DNA of 5,273 bases from Coriobacteriia bacterium (GTDB taxonomy: Bacteria > Actinomycetota > Coriobacteriia > WRKU01 > WQUG01). Where the stretch lies: the NCBI GenBank assembly GCA_009779395.1, contig WREJ01000091.1, forward strand, positions 1-5,273. The letters run 5' to 3'. The notes under the pieces are model-generated. The model was not told where the DNA came from, made no database searches, and saw nothing but the letters and a program-made list of their open reading frames with translations. Below, piece after piece: positions 1 through 5,273 of this stretch. The stretch's first letter is position 1, and each line of letters starts with the position of its first letter. Made by a program: the position numbers and the translations under genes.

Positions 1-40
1 AACAATTGCTGCCATTAGCAACATTATTCTTGGTTTTTTT

Positions 41-59
41 GGGGGCCCCCCCCCCCCCC
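41..59. repeat. G5C14 homopolymer tract
   Basis: Seven T (34-40) are followed by five G (41-45) and fourteen C (46-59). This is by far the longest homopolymer in the window. It lies less than 60 nt from the window start and is followed by two near-identical GAATT-containing words (63-76). It may be a slippage-prone phase-variable tract, or a low-quality or chimeric contig end. The sequence alone does not separate these options. Confidence 0.8.
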
Positions 60-102
60 ACGGAATTTGGGAATTCTAAGGGTCATGGCAGTCTCACTTT
101 CG

Positions 103-144
103 TTTCGGTTACAGCTTACCTGGTACTGTTTCTATTAACCGAAA
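103..144. other. Imperfect hairpin after ricT (candidate 3' end structure)
   Basis: The 9-nt arms TTTCGGTTA (103-111) and TAACCGAAA (136-144) are perfectly complementary. Inside them, CAG (112-114) can pair with CTG (126-128), and TACC (117-120) can pair with GGTA (122-125) around a single T. The result is a bulged stem of about 16 pairs. It starts about 50 nt past the ricT stop codon, where an operon transcript would be expected to end. Neither strand has a T-run after the stem, so it is not a textbook intrinsic terminator. It could protect the 3' end, act with Rho, or be a DNA-level palindrome. Confidence 0.45.
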
Positions 145-193
145 GATTCTAGCACGCTGGTCATACTCTGCATTAAATGCTCACTTTTTGTGG

Positions 194-1705
194 TTATTTG
201 CCTGCTGGGTCTGCTTTGTCGCTTGCGGCACTCTGCCTTCTGCGGCGTGGTACGCGTGTCTCGACAGGGGCGTCTTTGCTCTGCTTGTGGGAACGTTTTT
301 GTGGTCGTTTGCCGCGATTGTCGCTGCTTTGCTTGCCACCCTTGTGTGCTTTGCCCTGTTGAGCGTCTTTTTTGGCGTCGGATCTGCGTTTGCGTCCGCC
401 ACCCTGTTGTGCGCCTCGCGCTGCGCCCTCGGGTCGCTTTTGTTCCTGCGGGCGTTCTTGCGAGCTGTCGCCTGGTTCCCGCTTGCGTCCGCCGCGGCGG
501 CGACTGGGACGTTTTTTGCCAGCAGTCTGCTGCTTTTGCGCATCTTCGCTGCCAGCAGCAGGCTTTTTGCGTCCGCCGCGCCTGCGACTGGGACGACTAG
601 CACCAGCAGGCTGTGTGCCGTTATCAACCGCAGATTCTGTCCTGCGCCCAGCCTCTAGTCCCCTATAGTTTAGACCTTCTGTTGACAAGGCCGCGCCGCG
701 AATTTGCTTGCTTTCTTCTTCTAGTTGGGCAAACACATCCGGCGCGACAGCGCAGGGACGTCCTCCGCATCCTGCACCAGTCTTTTTGCCGTCCTTTGCG
801 TCGCGCTGATTGCAGCACATGCGCGCCACAGGAATGGTCATGGTCTCGCCTGGCTTGCTTGCGTCCTTGTTGTCAAACTGCAATTTCACTGTCTCGCGCA
901 GGACGTCGCGTTCGACAACTTTGCCGCAACCACGCGGCGTGTCGATCAGGGCACCCTTTTTGGGGGCGCGTTTGTTGAAGTCCTTGTAGGCTTCGACTTC
1001 GTAGCGCAGACAGCACATCAGTCTGCCGCAGGTTCCTGAAATTTTGCTGGGGTTTAGCGGCAAGCCCTGTTCTTTTGCCATTTTGATAGACACGGGTTCG
1101 AATTTGCCCCCCAGACGAGTGCAGCAGAGTATTTCGCCGCAGTGACCAATGCCGCCGGTCAGGCATGCCTCGTCACGCACACCAATCTGGCGCATTTCGA
1201 CACGCCGGTCAAAATGTGCCGACAAATCGCGCACCAGATGACGAAAGTCAATGCGTTCTTCGGCAGAAAAGTAAAAGATCATCTTTTCTTTGCCAAATAA
1301 AATCTCGACGTCGGTGGGTTTGATGTCCAGCTTGCTTTCTGCAATGTGGTCACGAAAGACCAGGATTGCTGCCCGTTCTTCGCCCTGCAGTTCTTTGTCA
1401 AAGCACAGGTCGTCTTCTGTGGCAATACGCAGCACAGGCTTTAGGGCAGCAGGCAACTCACTCTGCTTGACCTGATGGGGAGCCATCACGCAGTCACCGA
1501 TTTCGGTGCCGCGCTCGGTTGTGACAATTAGCTTGTCCCCCAGCTGTGGCTGGAGACCTTTGGGGTCAAACCACAAGGTCTTTGAGTGGCGAAATTTGAC
1601 GCCAACAACCGTCACCAGGGCGTCTTTGCTATCGTCAGAACCCTCTGTTGTGCCCTCTGTGTCAGGGCAGTCCACTTCAGACAGGTCCTCTAATTCTTTG
1701 GACAT
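194..1705 (-). CDS. ricT: RicT/YaaT-like PSP1-domain protein with long basic tail
   Basis: This is a 503-residue PSP1-domain protein. In Bacillus, RicT (YaaT) forms the RicA-RicF-RicT iron-sulfur complex that directs RNase Y mRNA maturation and affects Spo0A phosphorylation. The core is clear: residues 171-235 carry RQIGVRDEA, a GGIGxCG word, EPVSIKMAKEQ, LNPSKISGTCGRLMCCLRYE, and cysteines C189, C194, C195, C226, C231 and C232, typical of the family. Bacillus YaaT is about 275 residues. Here a Lys/Arg/Gln/Gly-rich, probably disordered tail (about 330-503) is added, with the word RPSRRRGGRK twice (371-380 and 399-408). A second cysteine group (C297, C298, C313, C318) lies between core and tail. 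The ATG at 1705 is supported by a GAGAGG ribosome site and overlaps the end of holB. RicA and RicF are not in the window. The family call is strong; the exact role in this host is inferred. Confidence 0.92.
   Translation of the reverse strand: MSKELEDLSEVDCPDTEGTTEGSDDSKDALVTVVGVKFRHSKTLWFDPKGLQPQLGDKLIVTTERGTEIGDCVMAPHQVKQSELPAALKPVLRIATEDDLCFDKELQGEERAAILVFRDHIAESKLDIKPTDVEILFGKEKMIFYFSAEERIDFRHLVRDLSAHFDRRVEMRQIGVRDEACLTGGIGHCGEILCCTRLGGKFEPVSIKMAKEQGLPLNPSKISGTCGRLMCCLRYEVEAYKDFNKRAPKKGALIDTPRGCGKVVERDVLRETVKLQFDNKDASKPGETMTIPVARMCCNQRDAKDGKKTGAGCGGRPCAVAPDVFAQLEEESKQIRGAALSTEGLNYRGLEAGRRTESAVDNGTQPAGASRPSRRRGGRKKPAAGSEDAQKQQTAGKKRPSRRRGGRKREPGDSSQERPQEQKRPEGAARGAQQGGGRKRRSDAKKDAQQGKAHKGGKQSSDNRGKRPQKRSHKQSKDAPVETRVPRRRRQSAASDKADPAGK
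482..511 (-). repeat. Direct repeat copy 2 in ricT tail
   Basis: This copy encodes RPSRRRGGRK (residues 399-408). It matches the copy at 566-595 at 27 of the 29 bases compared, 84 nt away in the same frame, so the peptide is identical. The two differing bases fall in neighbouring Arg codons. This points to an in-frame duplication within the basic tail, kept at protein level. Confidence 0.85.
566..595 (-). repeat. Direct repeat copy 1 in ricT tail
   Basis: This copy encodes RPSRRRGGRK (residues 371-380) and is the partner of the copy at 482-511. The Arg/Gly-rich word resembles basic nucleic-acid-binding segments; that function is inferred from composition only. Confidence 0.85.
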
Positions 1706-2967
1706 CTTATGACCTCTCGTAAATCAAACAGCAGGGCTTCGGTCAGCAATTCAACGTTGACGTTTTGCAGCAGTCGTCTGCGCGCTAGTGCAATACCTTG
1801 CTGTCCCTGCGCAATTTGTGCCGGATTTGTCGCTGTGCTGCGGGTCAGCTGCTGCAGCATGTCGCCTGCATCAATATTTATCATACCGCTGCTGATGCTA
1901 CTATCAGCGCTGTTGTTGCTATGCTGTGGTGTCTGGTCGCTGGTCACGCTCTCCTCATCTTGGAGGAGTCCGTCCAGAGCAATACGCAGACAGTCTGCCA
2001 GCAGCGTTGAAAACACGTTCAGCACCATCATGGTTTGGCGTGTCTCAAATGACGACAGCCTTCTTTCATTGTAGCGTTCCAGCTGCTTTAATGCGACCGG
2101 GTCGAGCAATTCTTTGCGCGTGATAAAGTCGGCGTGCATCAGCGTGCGCATTTCTTCGACCGAATCAAGTGCGCTGCGCAGGATTTCGCGGGTCATGTTT
2201 AGCACGTCTAGGTCGTCTGCCGTTGCCAGGTCACGAAAGACGCGCAGTACCACCTGGCGCGACTGTTGCTGCTTTGGTGACTGCAGGTAATCACGTGCTG
2301 CTGCCACAATGTAGCCGTTTGCTGCAAGGGCAATGTCGGCGCGCTGTCCCGTAATGCCCGTCTTTGCCGCAAGCACCTGGCGCGCACGCGCAGGGCTTAG
2401 CGGTCTAAAACGATAGATTTGGCAGCGTGACCTGATGGTCGCAAGCACCGCCTCTTGACTCGAAGACAGCAGGATAAAGATAGTGCTGTCAGTCGGTTCT
2501 TCCAGCGTTTTAAGAAAAGCATTTGCCGCGCTGCTGTTAAACAGGTCAACATCGCGAATGACAAAAATCTTGCGCTGGGCAGTTGCCGGGGCAAGCTGCG
2601 CGCGATAGTTTAGTTCGCGGATTTGCTCGACCAGATAGCCGCCCGCACCAGCAGGCTCTAGTATCTGAAAGTCTGGATGCGTGCTGTTTTCTAGCATCAG
2701 GCAAATTTCACAGTCACCACAGCCACCAGCAGGACACATCAGCTGGGTTGCAACGGCGCGTGCAGCGTTAATCTTGCCCAAACCTTGCGCGCCGACAAAC
2801 AAATAGGCATGAGTCAAAGTGTCAGATTCAAGCGAATGCTTTAAAGCGCGCACCACGCCGTCCTGTCCAATCACCTTGTCCCAGAAATGCTGCGCGCAGA
2901 CCTTTGCCGGACGATTGATTGCGGCAGCTTTTGCCGGTGTTGTCGTTGGTGTTGCCACGCTGCTCAT
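1690..2967 (-). CDS. holB: DNA polymerase III delta-prime subunit
   Basis: This 425-residue AAA+ clamp-loader subunit belongs to the DnaX/delta/delta-prime complex that opens the sliding clamp for replication. Visible motifs are FVGAQGLGK (57-65, degenerate Walker A), a zinc-binding cysteine set C78, C83, C86 and C89, HPDF (97-100), FLKTLEEP (151-158) and the SRC motif (180-182), which supplies the arginine finger to a neighbouring subunit. Walker A has Ile66 where ATP-binding relatives have Ser/Thr. This fits delta-prime, which in E. coli does not hydrolyse ATP, and argues against DnaX. E. coli HolB is about 334 residues; this one is longer, with a Ser/Asn/Asp-rich stretch at 337-362 that looks like a flexible insert in the C-terminal part. 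The ATG at 2967 follows an AAGGA site at 8 nt and lies 5 nt after the tmk stop. The stop codon lies within ricT. The tmk neighbour also supports holB. Confidence 0.93.
   Translation of the reverse strand: MSSVATPTTTPAKAAAINRPAKVCAQHFWDKVIGQDGVVRALKHSLESDTLTHAYLFVGAQGLGKINAARAVATQLMCPAGGCGDCEICLMLENSTHPDFQILEPAGAGGYLVEQIRELNYRAQLAPATAQRKIFVIRDVDLFNSSAANAFLKTLEEPTDSTIFILLSSSQEAVLATIRSRCQIYRFRPLSPARARQVLAAKTGITGQRADIALAANGYIVAAARDYLQSPKQQQSRQVVLRVFRDLATADDLDVLNMTREILRSALDSVEEMRTLMHADFITRKELLDPVALKQLERYNERRLSSFETRQTMMVLNVFSTLLADCLRIALDGLLQDEESVTSDQTPQHSNNSADSSISSGMINIDAGDMLQQLTRSTATNPAQIAQGQQGIALARRRLLQNVNVELLTEALLFDLREVIRCPKN
1713..1718 (-). promoter_or_regulatory. Ribosome binding site of ricT
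   Basis: On the minus strand GAGAGG stands 7 nt before the ricT ATG, inside the last codons of holB. It fixes the ricT start at 1705. Together with the 16-nt overlap of the two genes, it suggests translational coupling. Confidence 0.7.
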
Positions 2968-2972
2968 GCTGC

Positions 2973-4268
2973 TTATCCTTGCTTTTCTGTCGCAGCGTCC
3001 GTCAGTTGCGGCAGTTTCTGCAGCAGCAGATCGTAGATTTCTGCAGCAATGACTGCTGTATCTTGAGTGGCGTCAACAACAAAAACACGCTGTGGTTCTG
3101 CAGCGGCAATCGCCAAAAAGCCAGCACGTACCTGCTGATGAAAAGCAAGGTCTTCTTGTTCCAGGCGGTCGGGGGTTCCCGTGCGCGCCGCACGTTGCAG
3201 TCCAATTTCGGGCGGTATGTCAAGCACAATGCTCAAGTCAGGAGTCAGTCCATCTGTTGCCAACAGATTCAACTGGGCAATTTGGTCAATGTCAAGCCCA
3301 CGCGCATGACCCTGATAGGCAGTTGTCGAGTCGAAAAAACGGTCGCACAACACGACCATACCTTGTGCCAAAGCAGAACCTATGACTTGATCTGTCAACT
3401 GAGCACGAGCAGCCTGATACAAAAATAGTTCTGCGCGGGCAGACAAATCACCGTTAGCTACGTCAAGCAGTATCGCGCGAATGTCTTCACTGATGGCACT
3501 TGAGCCTGGTTCACGCAAGGTCAAAACGCGCTGACCCGCCGCCTGCAACACTTTAGCCAGCAGTTCAATCTGGGTCGACTTGCCCGTACCCTCGCCGCCC
3601 TCGAAAGTAATAAAGGTGCCCGCCTTACATGGTACTGTGTCTTTCTTGGCAGAGTTTGTCCAAGAATCAAGCTTAGCCGCAAGCCCAACATCTGTTGCAG
3701 CAGCGTCGTCAATCGCATAGACATCGCCACCACAGGTATCGATGGCAACAACAGCAGGAAAATCACGCAGCTCCAGACGCATGATGGCCTCGGTGCCTAG
3801 TTCTGGCCAGGCAACAACTTCGCCTGCCACAACGTGCTGGGCAAGCACTGCCGCCGCACCACCCACCGCCGCTAAATACAGCGCGCCGTGGTCACAGGCC
3901 GCCTGCGTGTAGGCAGCGCTGCGCGCACCCTTGCCCAAAGTCACCAACATACCACGAGACATCAGCGCGATTTGTGCCGCGTCCATACGACAGGCAGTCG
4001 TTGGCCCAATCGAACCAAAGGGCAAGTCAGGCGCGCGCGGGTGCGGCGGAGTCGGTCCAGCAAAGAAAATCAACTGTCCCTTTAGCAATTCCAGCAGCTG
4101 TACTACATCAGTTGCTGCTTCATCAGCTGTCGCTGCAGCAGCAAGCCGCGCTAGCGAGGCATCACGCAGAGTGTAGCAACTGCCACTTAAGCGCAGGTTC
4201 TGACCTGCGCGCAAACGAGCACGCTCTTCTGGCGAGAGGGGCAGCTGATAGCTGATAGCGTCACTCAT
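2973..4268 (-). CDS. tmk: Fumarase beta-like domain fused to thymidylate kinase
   Basis: This 431-residue two-domain protein reads without interruption. Residues about 216-431 form a full-length thymidylate kinase (dTMP + ATP to dTDP + ADP, for dTTP synthesis). It has the P-loop FEGGEGTGKST (222-232), REPG (252-255), the DR motif CDRFFDSTTAYQG (308-320) and a lid RTGTPDRLEQED (362-373). Residues about 5-188 match the beta subunit or C-terminal domain of class I fumarase/L-tartrate dehydratase: YTLRDA (32-37), FAGPTP (69-74), GSIGPTTACRMDA (85-97), GKG (112-114), VGGAAAVLA (135-143) and ELRDFPAVVAID (166-177). Residues 188-216 are the linker. No ATG, GTG or TTG lies in frame between residue 172 and the P-loop, so a separate kinase from a start there is unlikely. 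The ATG at 4268 fits the fumarase-beta N-terminus. The iron-sulfur alpha half is not in the window. The kinase call is very strong; whether the first domain is catalytic is open. Confidence 0.93.
   Translation of the reverse strand: MSDAISYQLPLSPEERARLRAGQNLRLSGSCYTLRDASLARLAAAATADEAATDVVQLLELLKGQLIFFAGPTPPHPRAPDLPFGSIGPTTACRMDAAQIALMSRGMLVTLGKGARSAAYTQAACDHGALYLAAVGGAAAVLAQHVVAGEVVAWPELGTEAIMRLELRDFPAVVAIDTCGGDVYAIDDAAATDVGLAAKLDSWTNSAKKDTVPCKAGTFITFEGGEGTGKSTQIELLAKVLQAAGQRVLTLREPGSSAISEDIRAILLDVANGDLSARAELFLYQAARAQLTDQVIGSALAQGMVVLCDRFFDSTTAYQGHARGLDIDQIAQLNLLATDGLTPDLSIVLDIPPEIGLQRAARTGTPDRLEQEDLAFHQQVRAGFLAIAAAEPQRVFVVDATQDTAVIAAEIYDLLLQKLPQLTDAATEKQG
2976..2980 (-). promoter_or_regulatory. 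Ribosome binding site of holB
   Basis: On the minus strand AAGGA stands 8 nt before the holB ATG. It is formed by the last codons of the fusion gene (Lys-Gln-Gly-stop). It decides the start at 2967 and implies that ribosomes finishing Tmk help start HolB. Confidence 0.7.
2976..3623 (-). other. Thymidylate kinase domain (residues 216-431)
   Basis: This is the C-terminal half of the fusion, about 216 residues, close to the usual length of bacterial Tmk. All main nucleotide- and dTMP-binding motifs are present, so the domain looks complete. It is probably the essential activity of the gene. Confidence 0.93.
3705..4268 (-). other. Class I fumarase beta-type domain (residues 1-188)
   Basis: This is the N-terminal half of the fusion protein. 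By alignment from memory with E. coli FumA and the Leishmania class I fumarase, the C-terminal-domain residues proposed to bind or act on the substrate appear kept: Arg35 of the RD motif, Thr90 and Arg94 of GPTTxxR, and Lys113 of GKG. The His usual in RDxxH is Leu39. The domain has no cluster cysteines of its own, since in this family those lie in the alpha part, so activity would need a partner protein. Confidence 0.85.
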
Positions 4269-4278
4269 TGCTGGTGTT

Positions 4279-4287
4279 CTCTCTCCC
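4279..4287 (-). promoter_or_regulatory. Probable ribosome binding site of the fusion gene
   Basis: On the minus strand GGGAGAGAG ends 10 nt before the ATG at 4268. Pairing to the anti-Shine-Dalgarno is imperfect (GGAG or GAGAG). A second identical copy lies 12 nt further upstream as part of the tandem repeat, so the real contact point is uncertain. Confidence 0.4.
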
Positions 4288-4338
4288 TATCTCTCTCCCT
4301 ATCTTTGCCCATATCTTTGCCCCCATCTTTATCTTGAG
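4279..4338. repeat. 12-nt-period tandem repeat before the fusion gene
   Basis: Five 12-nt units lie head to tail. CTCTCTCCCTAT occurs twice exactly (4279-4290 and 4291-4302). It is followed by the diverged CTTTGCCCATAT (4303-4314), CTTTGCCCCCAT (4315-4326) and CTTTATCTTGAG (4327-4338). On the coding minus strand this is a purine-rich leader that ends 10 nt before the ATG of the fusion gene. The GGGAGAGAG words within it are the only Shine-Dalgarno-like sequences available to that gene. Copy-number change could alter its translation (inference). Confidence 0.85.
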
Positions 4339-4341
4339 CAA

Positions 4342-5273
4342 TCAGCCCGCATCCAGTGCTTGCGCGCTGCTTTTTTTCTTCGCACGACCTGCGCTAAAGC
4401 GGTCAATGTGAACGAAGGATTCGCGCAAGACGCTGGGGATGAGGGCTATCAGCGTTCCCCAGAACCATTGCTCTGCCGTCAAAGGCGACAGCCCAAAGAG
4501 GGTCTGGAAGATAGGGAGCGCGATAAAAGCACCAAAGAGGGCAATCATTGCCATCGCTGCCCAAAACAGCGGCCAGTTGTTTCTGACACTTGTCTTAAAC
4601 ACCGACTTTGAGCTACGTACGTTAAACAGATGCAAAATCGATGACCAGCCTACCGCCAAAAATGCCAGTGTTTGACCCAGTTGGCTAGAACCACCCTCGA
4701 CAATAAAAGCACCGTAGTAAAAACCAATCAGACCCGACAGGCTGCAGAAAATCGTTTGGCGAATGATGAACTTTAGCAGTCCGTCCCCAAAGAAGCTCTC
4801 GCCGCGTTTGACTGGTTGTCGCTGCATCAGGTTAGGATTTGGTGCCTCGTTTGCTAGGCGCAGACCCGGGATACCGTCACCAACAACATTAATCAGCAGC
4901 AGCATAATCGGGGTCAGCACCAGACCCCAGCCCGCCACCTGACCAATCAGCATAATCGCAACCTCTGACAGGTTACAGACAAACAAGAAGTAGATGATTT
5001 TCTTGACAATACGAAATACGTTACGACCCTCACGAATCGCATCGACTATCGTTGCAAAGTTGTCGTCGGTCAAAATCATATCCGAGGCACCCTTTGCAAC
5101 CTCGGTCCCTGTAATGCCCATCGCCACACCCACGTCAGCAACGTTAAGCGCAGGCGCGTCATTCACCCCGTCACCAGTCATCGCAACCACGGCGTCGTTT
5201 TTTTGCCATGCCTTTACAATGCGGAGTTTGTCCTCAGGGGAAACACGTGTGGACACCGAAGATTCCTGGCCAT
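4342..5273 (-). CDS. P2-type cation-transporting ATPase, C-terminal part
   Basis: This is the 3' end of a P-type ATPase gene; the frame runs off the window at 5273, so the true start is outside. The GTG at 5254-5256 is an internal Val codon before STRVSPEDK. The hinge TGDGVNDAPAL (5146-5178) and the following MGITGTEVAKGASDMILTDDNF are diagnostic of P-type pumps. Six hydrophobic segments follow (M5 to M10, roughly 5001-4402), the P2 layout of calcium-type pumps. M5 has NLSE, matching the SERCA ion-site Asn and Glu; M6 has NVVGD (4876-4890) where SERCA has NLVTD, so Asn and Asp are kept but Thr is Gly. M8 ends in FNVRS, as in bacterial calcium-type pumps. The tail RAKKKSS is basic. The phosphorylation DKTG motif would lie outside the window. 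Calcium is the likeliest cargo, but sodium, manganese or another ion is possible. The stop lies 73 nt before the fusion gene, with no terminator seen. Confidence 0.9.
   Translation of the reverse strand, partial: GQESSVSTRVSPEDKLRIVKAWQKNDAVVAMTGDGVNDAPALNVADVGVAMGITGTEVAKGASDMILTDDNFATIVDAIREGRNVFRIVKKIIYFLFVCNLSEVAIMLIGQVAGWGLVLTPIMLLLINVVGDGIPGLRLANEAPNPNLMQRQPVKRGESFFGDGLLKFIIRQTIFCSLSGLIGFYYGAFIVEGGSSQLGQTLAFLAVGWSSILHLFNVRSSKSVFKTSVRNNWPLFWAAMAMIALFGAFIALPIFQTLFGLSPLTAEQWFWGTLIALIPSVLRESFVHIDRFSAGRAKKKSSAQALDAG

Larger units (their letters stand above)
1..193. other. Region downstream of ricT with no confident gene
   Basis: This stretch follows the ricT stop codon. I find no convincing gene, tRNA or classical terminator with a U-tract. 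It contains a G5C14 homopolymer run (41-59), an imperfect hairpin (103-144) and a short palindrome, GCATTAAATGC, at 170-180. One plus-strand frame is open from position 3 to a TAG at 150-152, about 49 codons with hydrophobic stretches at both ends. It could be the tail of a convergent membrane protein, but that length can occur by chance and it runs through the homopolymer. The minus-strand frames here hold only peptides of about 20 codons or fewer. Confidence 0.6.
4269..4341 (-). other. Gap between ATPase gene and fusion gene
   Basis: These 73 nt are almost wholly occupied by the 12-nt repeat. I see no hairpin with a T-run and no convincing -35/-10 pair on the minus strand. The ATPase gene may therefore be cotranscribed with tmk-holB-ricT, or the promoter may lie inside the ATPase gene. 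Confidence 0.5.

Noticed and set aside
103..144. Integron attC site
   Set aside because: The palindrome ends in GGTTA/TAACC, but the words around it do not fit the RYYYAAC and GTTRRRY consensus, and no integrase or cassette genes are seen.
170..180. GCATTAAATGC as an intrinsic terminator of ricT
   Set aside because: The stem has only five pairs, is AT-rich, and is not followed by a T-run on the minus strand.
181..627. Second minus-strand frame of 148 codons overlapping the ricT tail
   Set aside because: It is the shifted reading of the same low-complexity basic tail, and the ricT frame is continuous with a clear PSP1 core.
188..658. Plus-strand frame of 156 codons that looks like a hydrophobic membrane protein
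   Set aside because: It lies exactly antisense to the Lys/Ala/Arg-rich tail of ricT, whose complementary codons read as Phe, Cys, Leu and Ala. Several other frames are also open here because this composition lacks stop codons. No ribosome site was seen.
1690..2967. Assignment as DnaX (tau/gamma)
   Set aside because: Walker A lacks its Ser/Thr, the protein is only 425 residues, and the gene sits between tmk and ricT, the usual place of holB.
2919..3428. Plus-strand frame of 169 codons across the tmk-holB joint
   Set aside because: It is antisense to strong motifs of Tmk and HolB, has no recognisable domain, and spans two genes.
5254..5256. GTG as the start codon of the ATPase frame
   Set aside because: The frame remains open to the window end, and a P-type ATPase needs several hundred residues upstream (transmembrane segments M1-M4, phosphorylation site). 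The GTG is an internal Val codon.
5271..5273. ATG on the minus strand at the very edge of the window
   Set aside because: It is not in the frame of the ATPase, where the neighbouring codons read Gly-Gln-Glu-Ser-Ser, so it is not its start.

Overview
The window is a bacterial chromosome segment of roughly balanced base composition. It carries four protein genes, all on the minus strand, so transcription runs from high to low coordinates. In that order they are: the C-terminal part of a P2-type cation-transporting ATPase (cut by the window edge), a fusion of a class I fumarase beta-type domain with thymidylate kinase, the DNA polymerase III delta-prime subunit (holB), and a long RicT/YaaT (PSP1-domain) protein. 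The tmk-holB-ricT order is familiar from Firmicutes and from Coriobacteriia-type Actinobacteria. The Ala- and Arg-rich proteins and the long basic RicT tail make me favour an anaerobic Coriobacteriia-like host, but this is inference (about 50-60% confidence).

Region by region: 1-193 has no confident gene. It holds an extreme G5C14 homopolymer run at 41-59, a strong imperfect hairpin at 103-144 just past ricT, and a weak plus-strand open frame that enters from the window edge. 194-1705 is ricT, 1690-2967 is holB (overlapping ricT by 16 nt), and 2973-4268 is the fumarase-beta/Tmk fusion, which ends 5 nt before holB. 4269-4341 is a 73-nt gap almost filled by a 12-nt-period polypurine/polypyrimidine tandem repeat. 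4342-5273 is the ATPase.

The tight spacing of the three central genes, each with a Shine-Dalgarno sequence inside the preceding gene, indicates one translationally coupled operon. It joins dTTP precursor supply (Tmk), the replication clamp loader (HolB) and an RNA-processing or regulatory factor (RicT). No clear terminator or promoter separates the ATPase from the fusion gene, so read-through is possible.

The most unusual item is the fusion of a nearly complete fumarase beta-like domain to a complete thymidylate kinase in one uninterrupted frame. No ATG, GTG or TTG lies before the kinase P-loop from which the kinase could be made alone. Other points of interest are the 12-nt repeat at the start of that gene, the cysteine cluster and duplicated basic motif in RicT, and the poly-C tract at the window edge.
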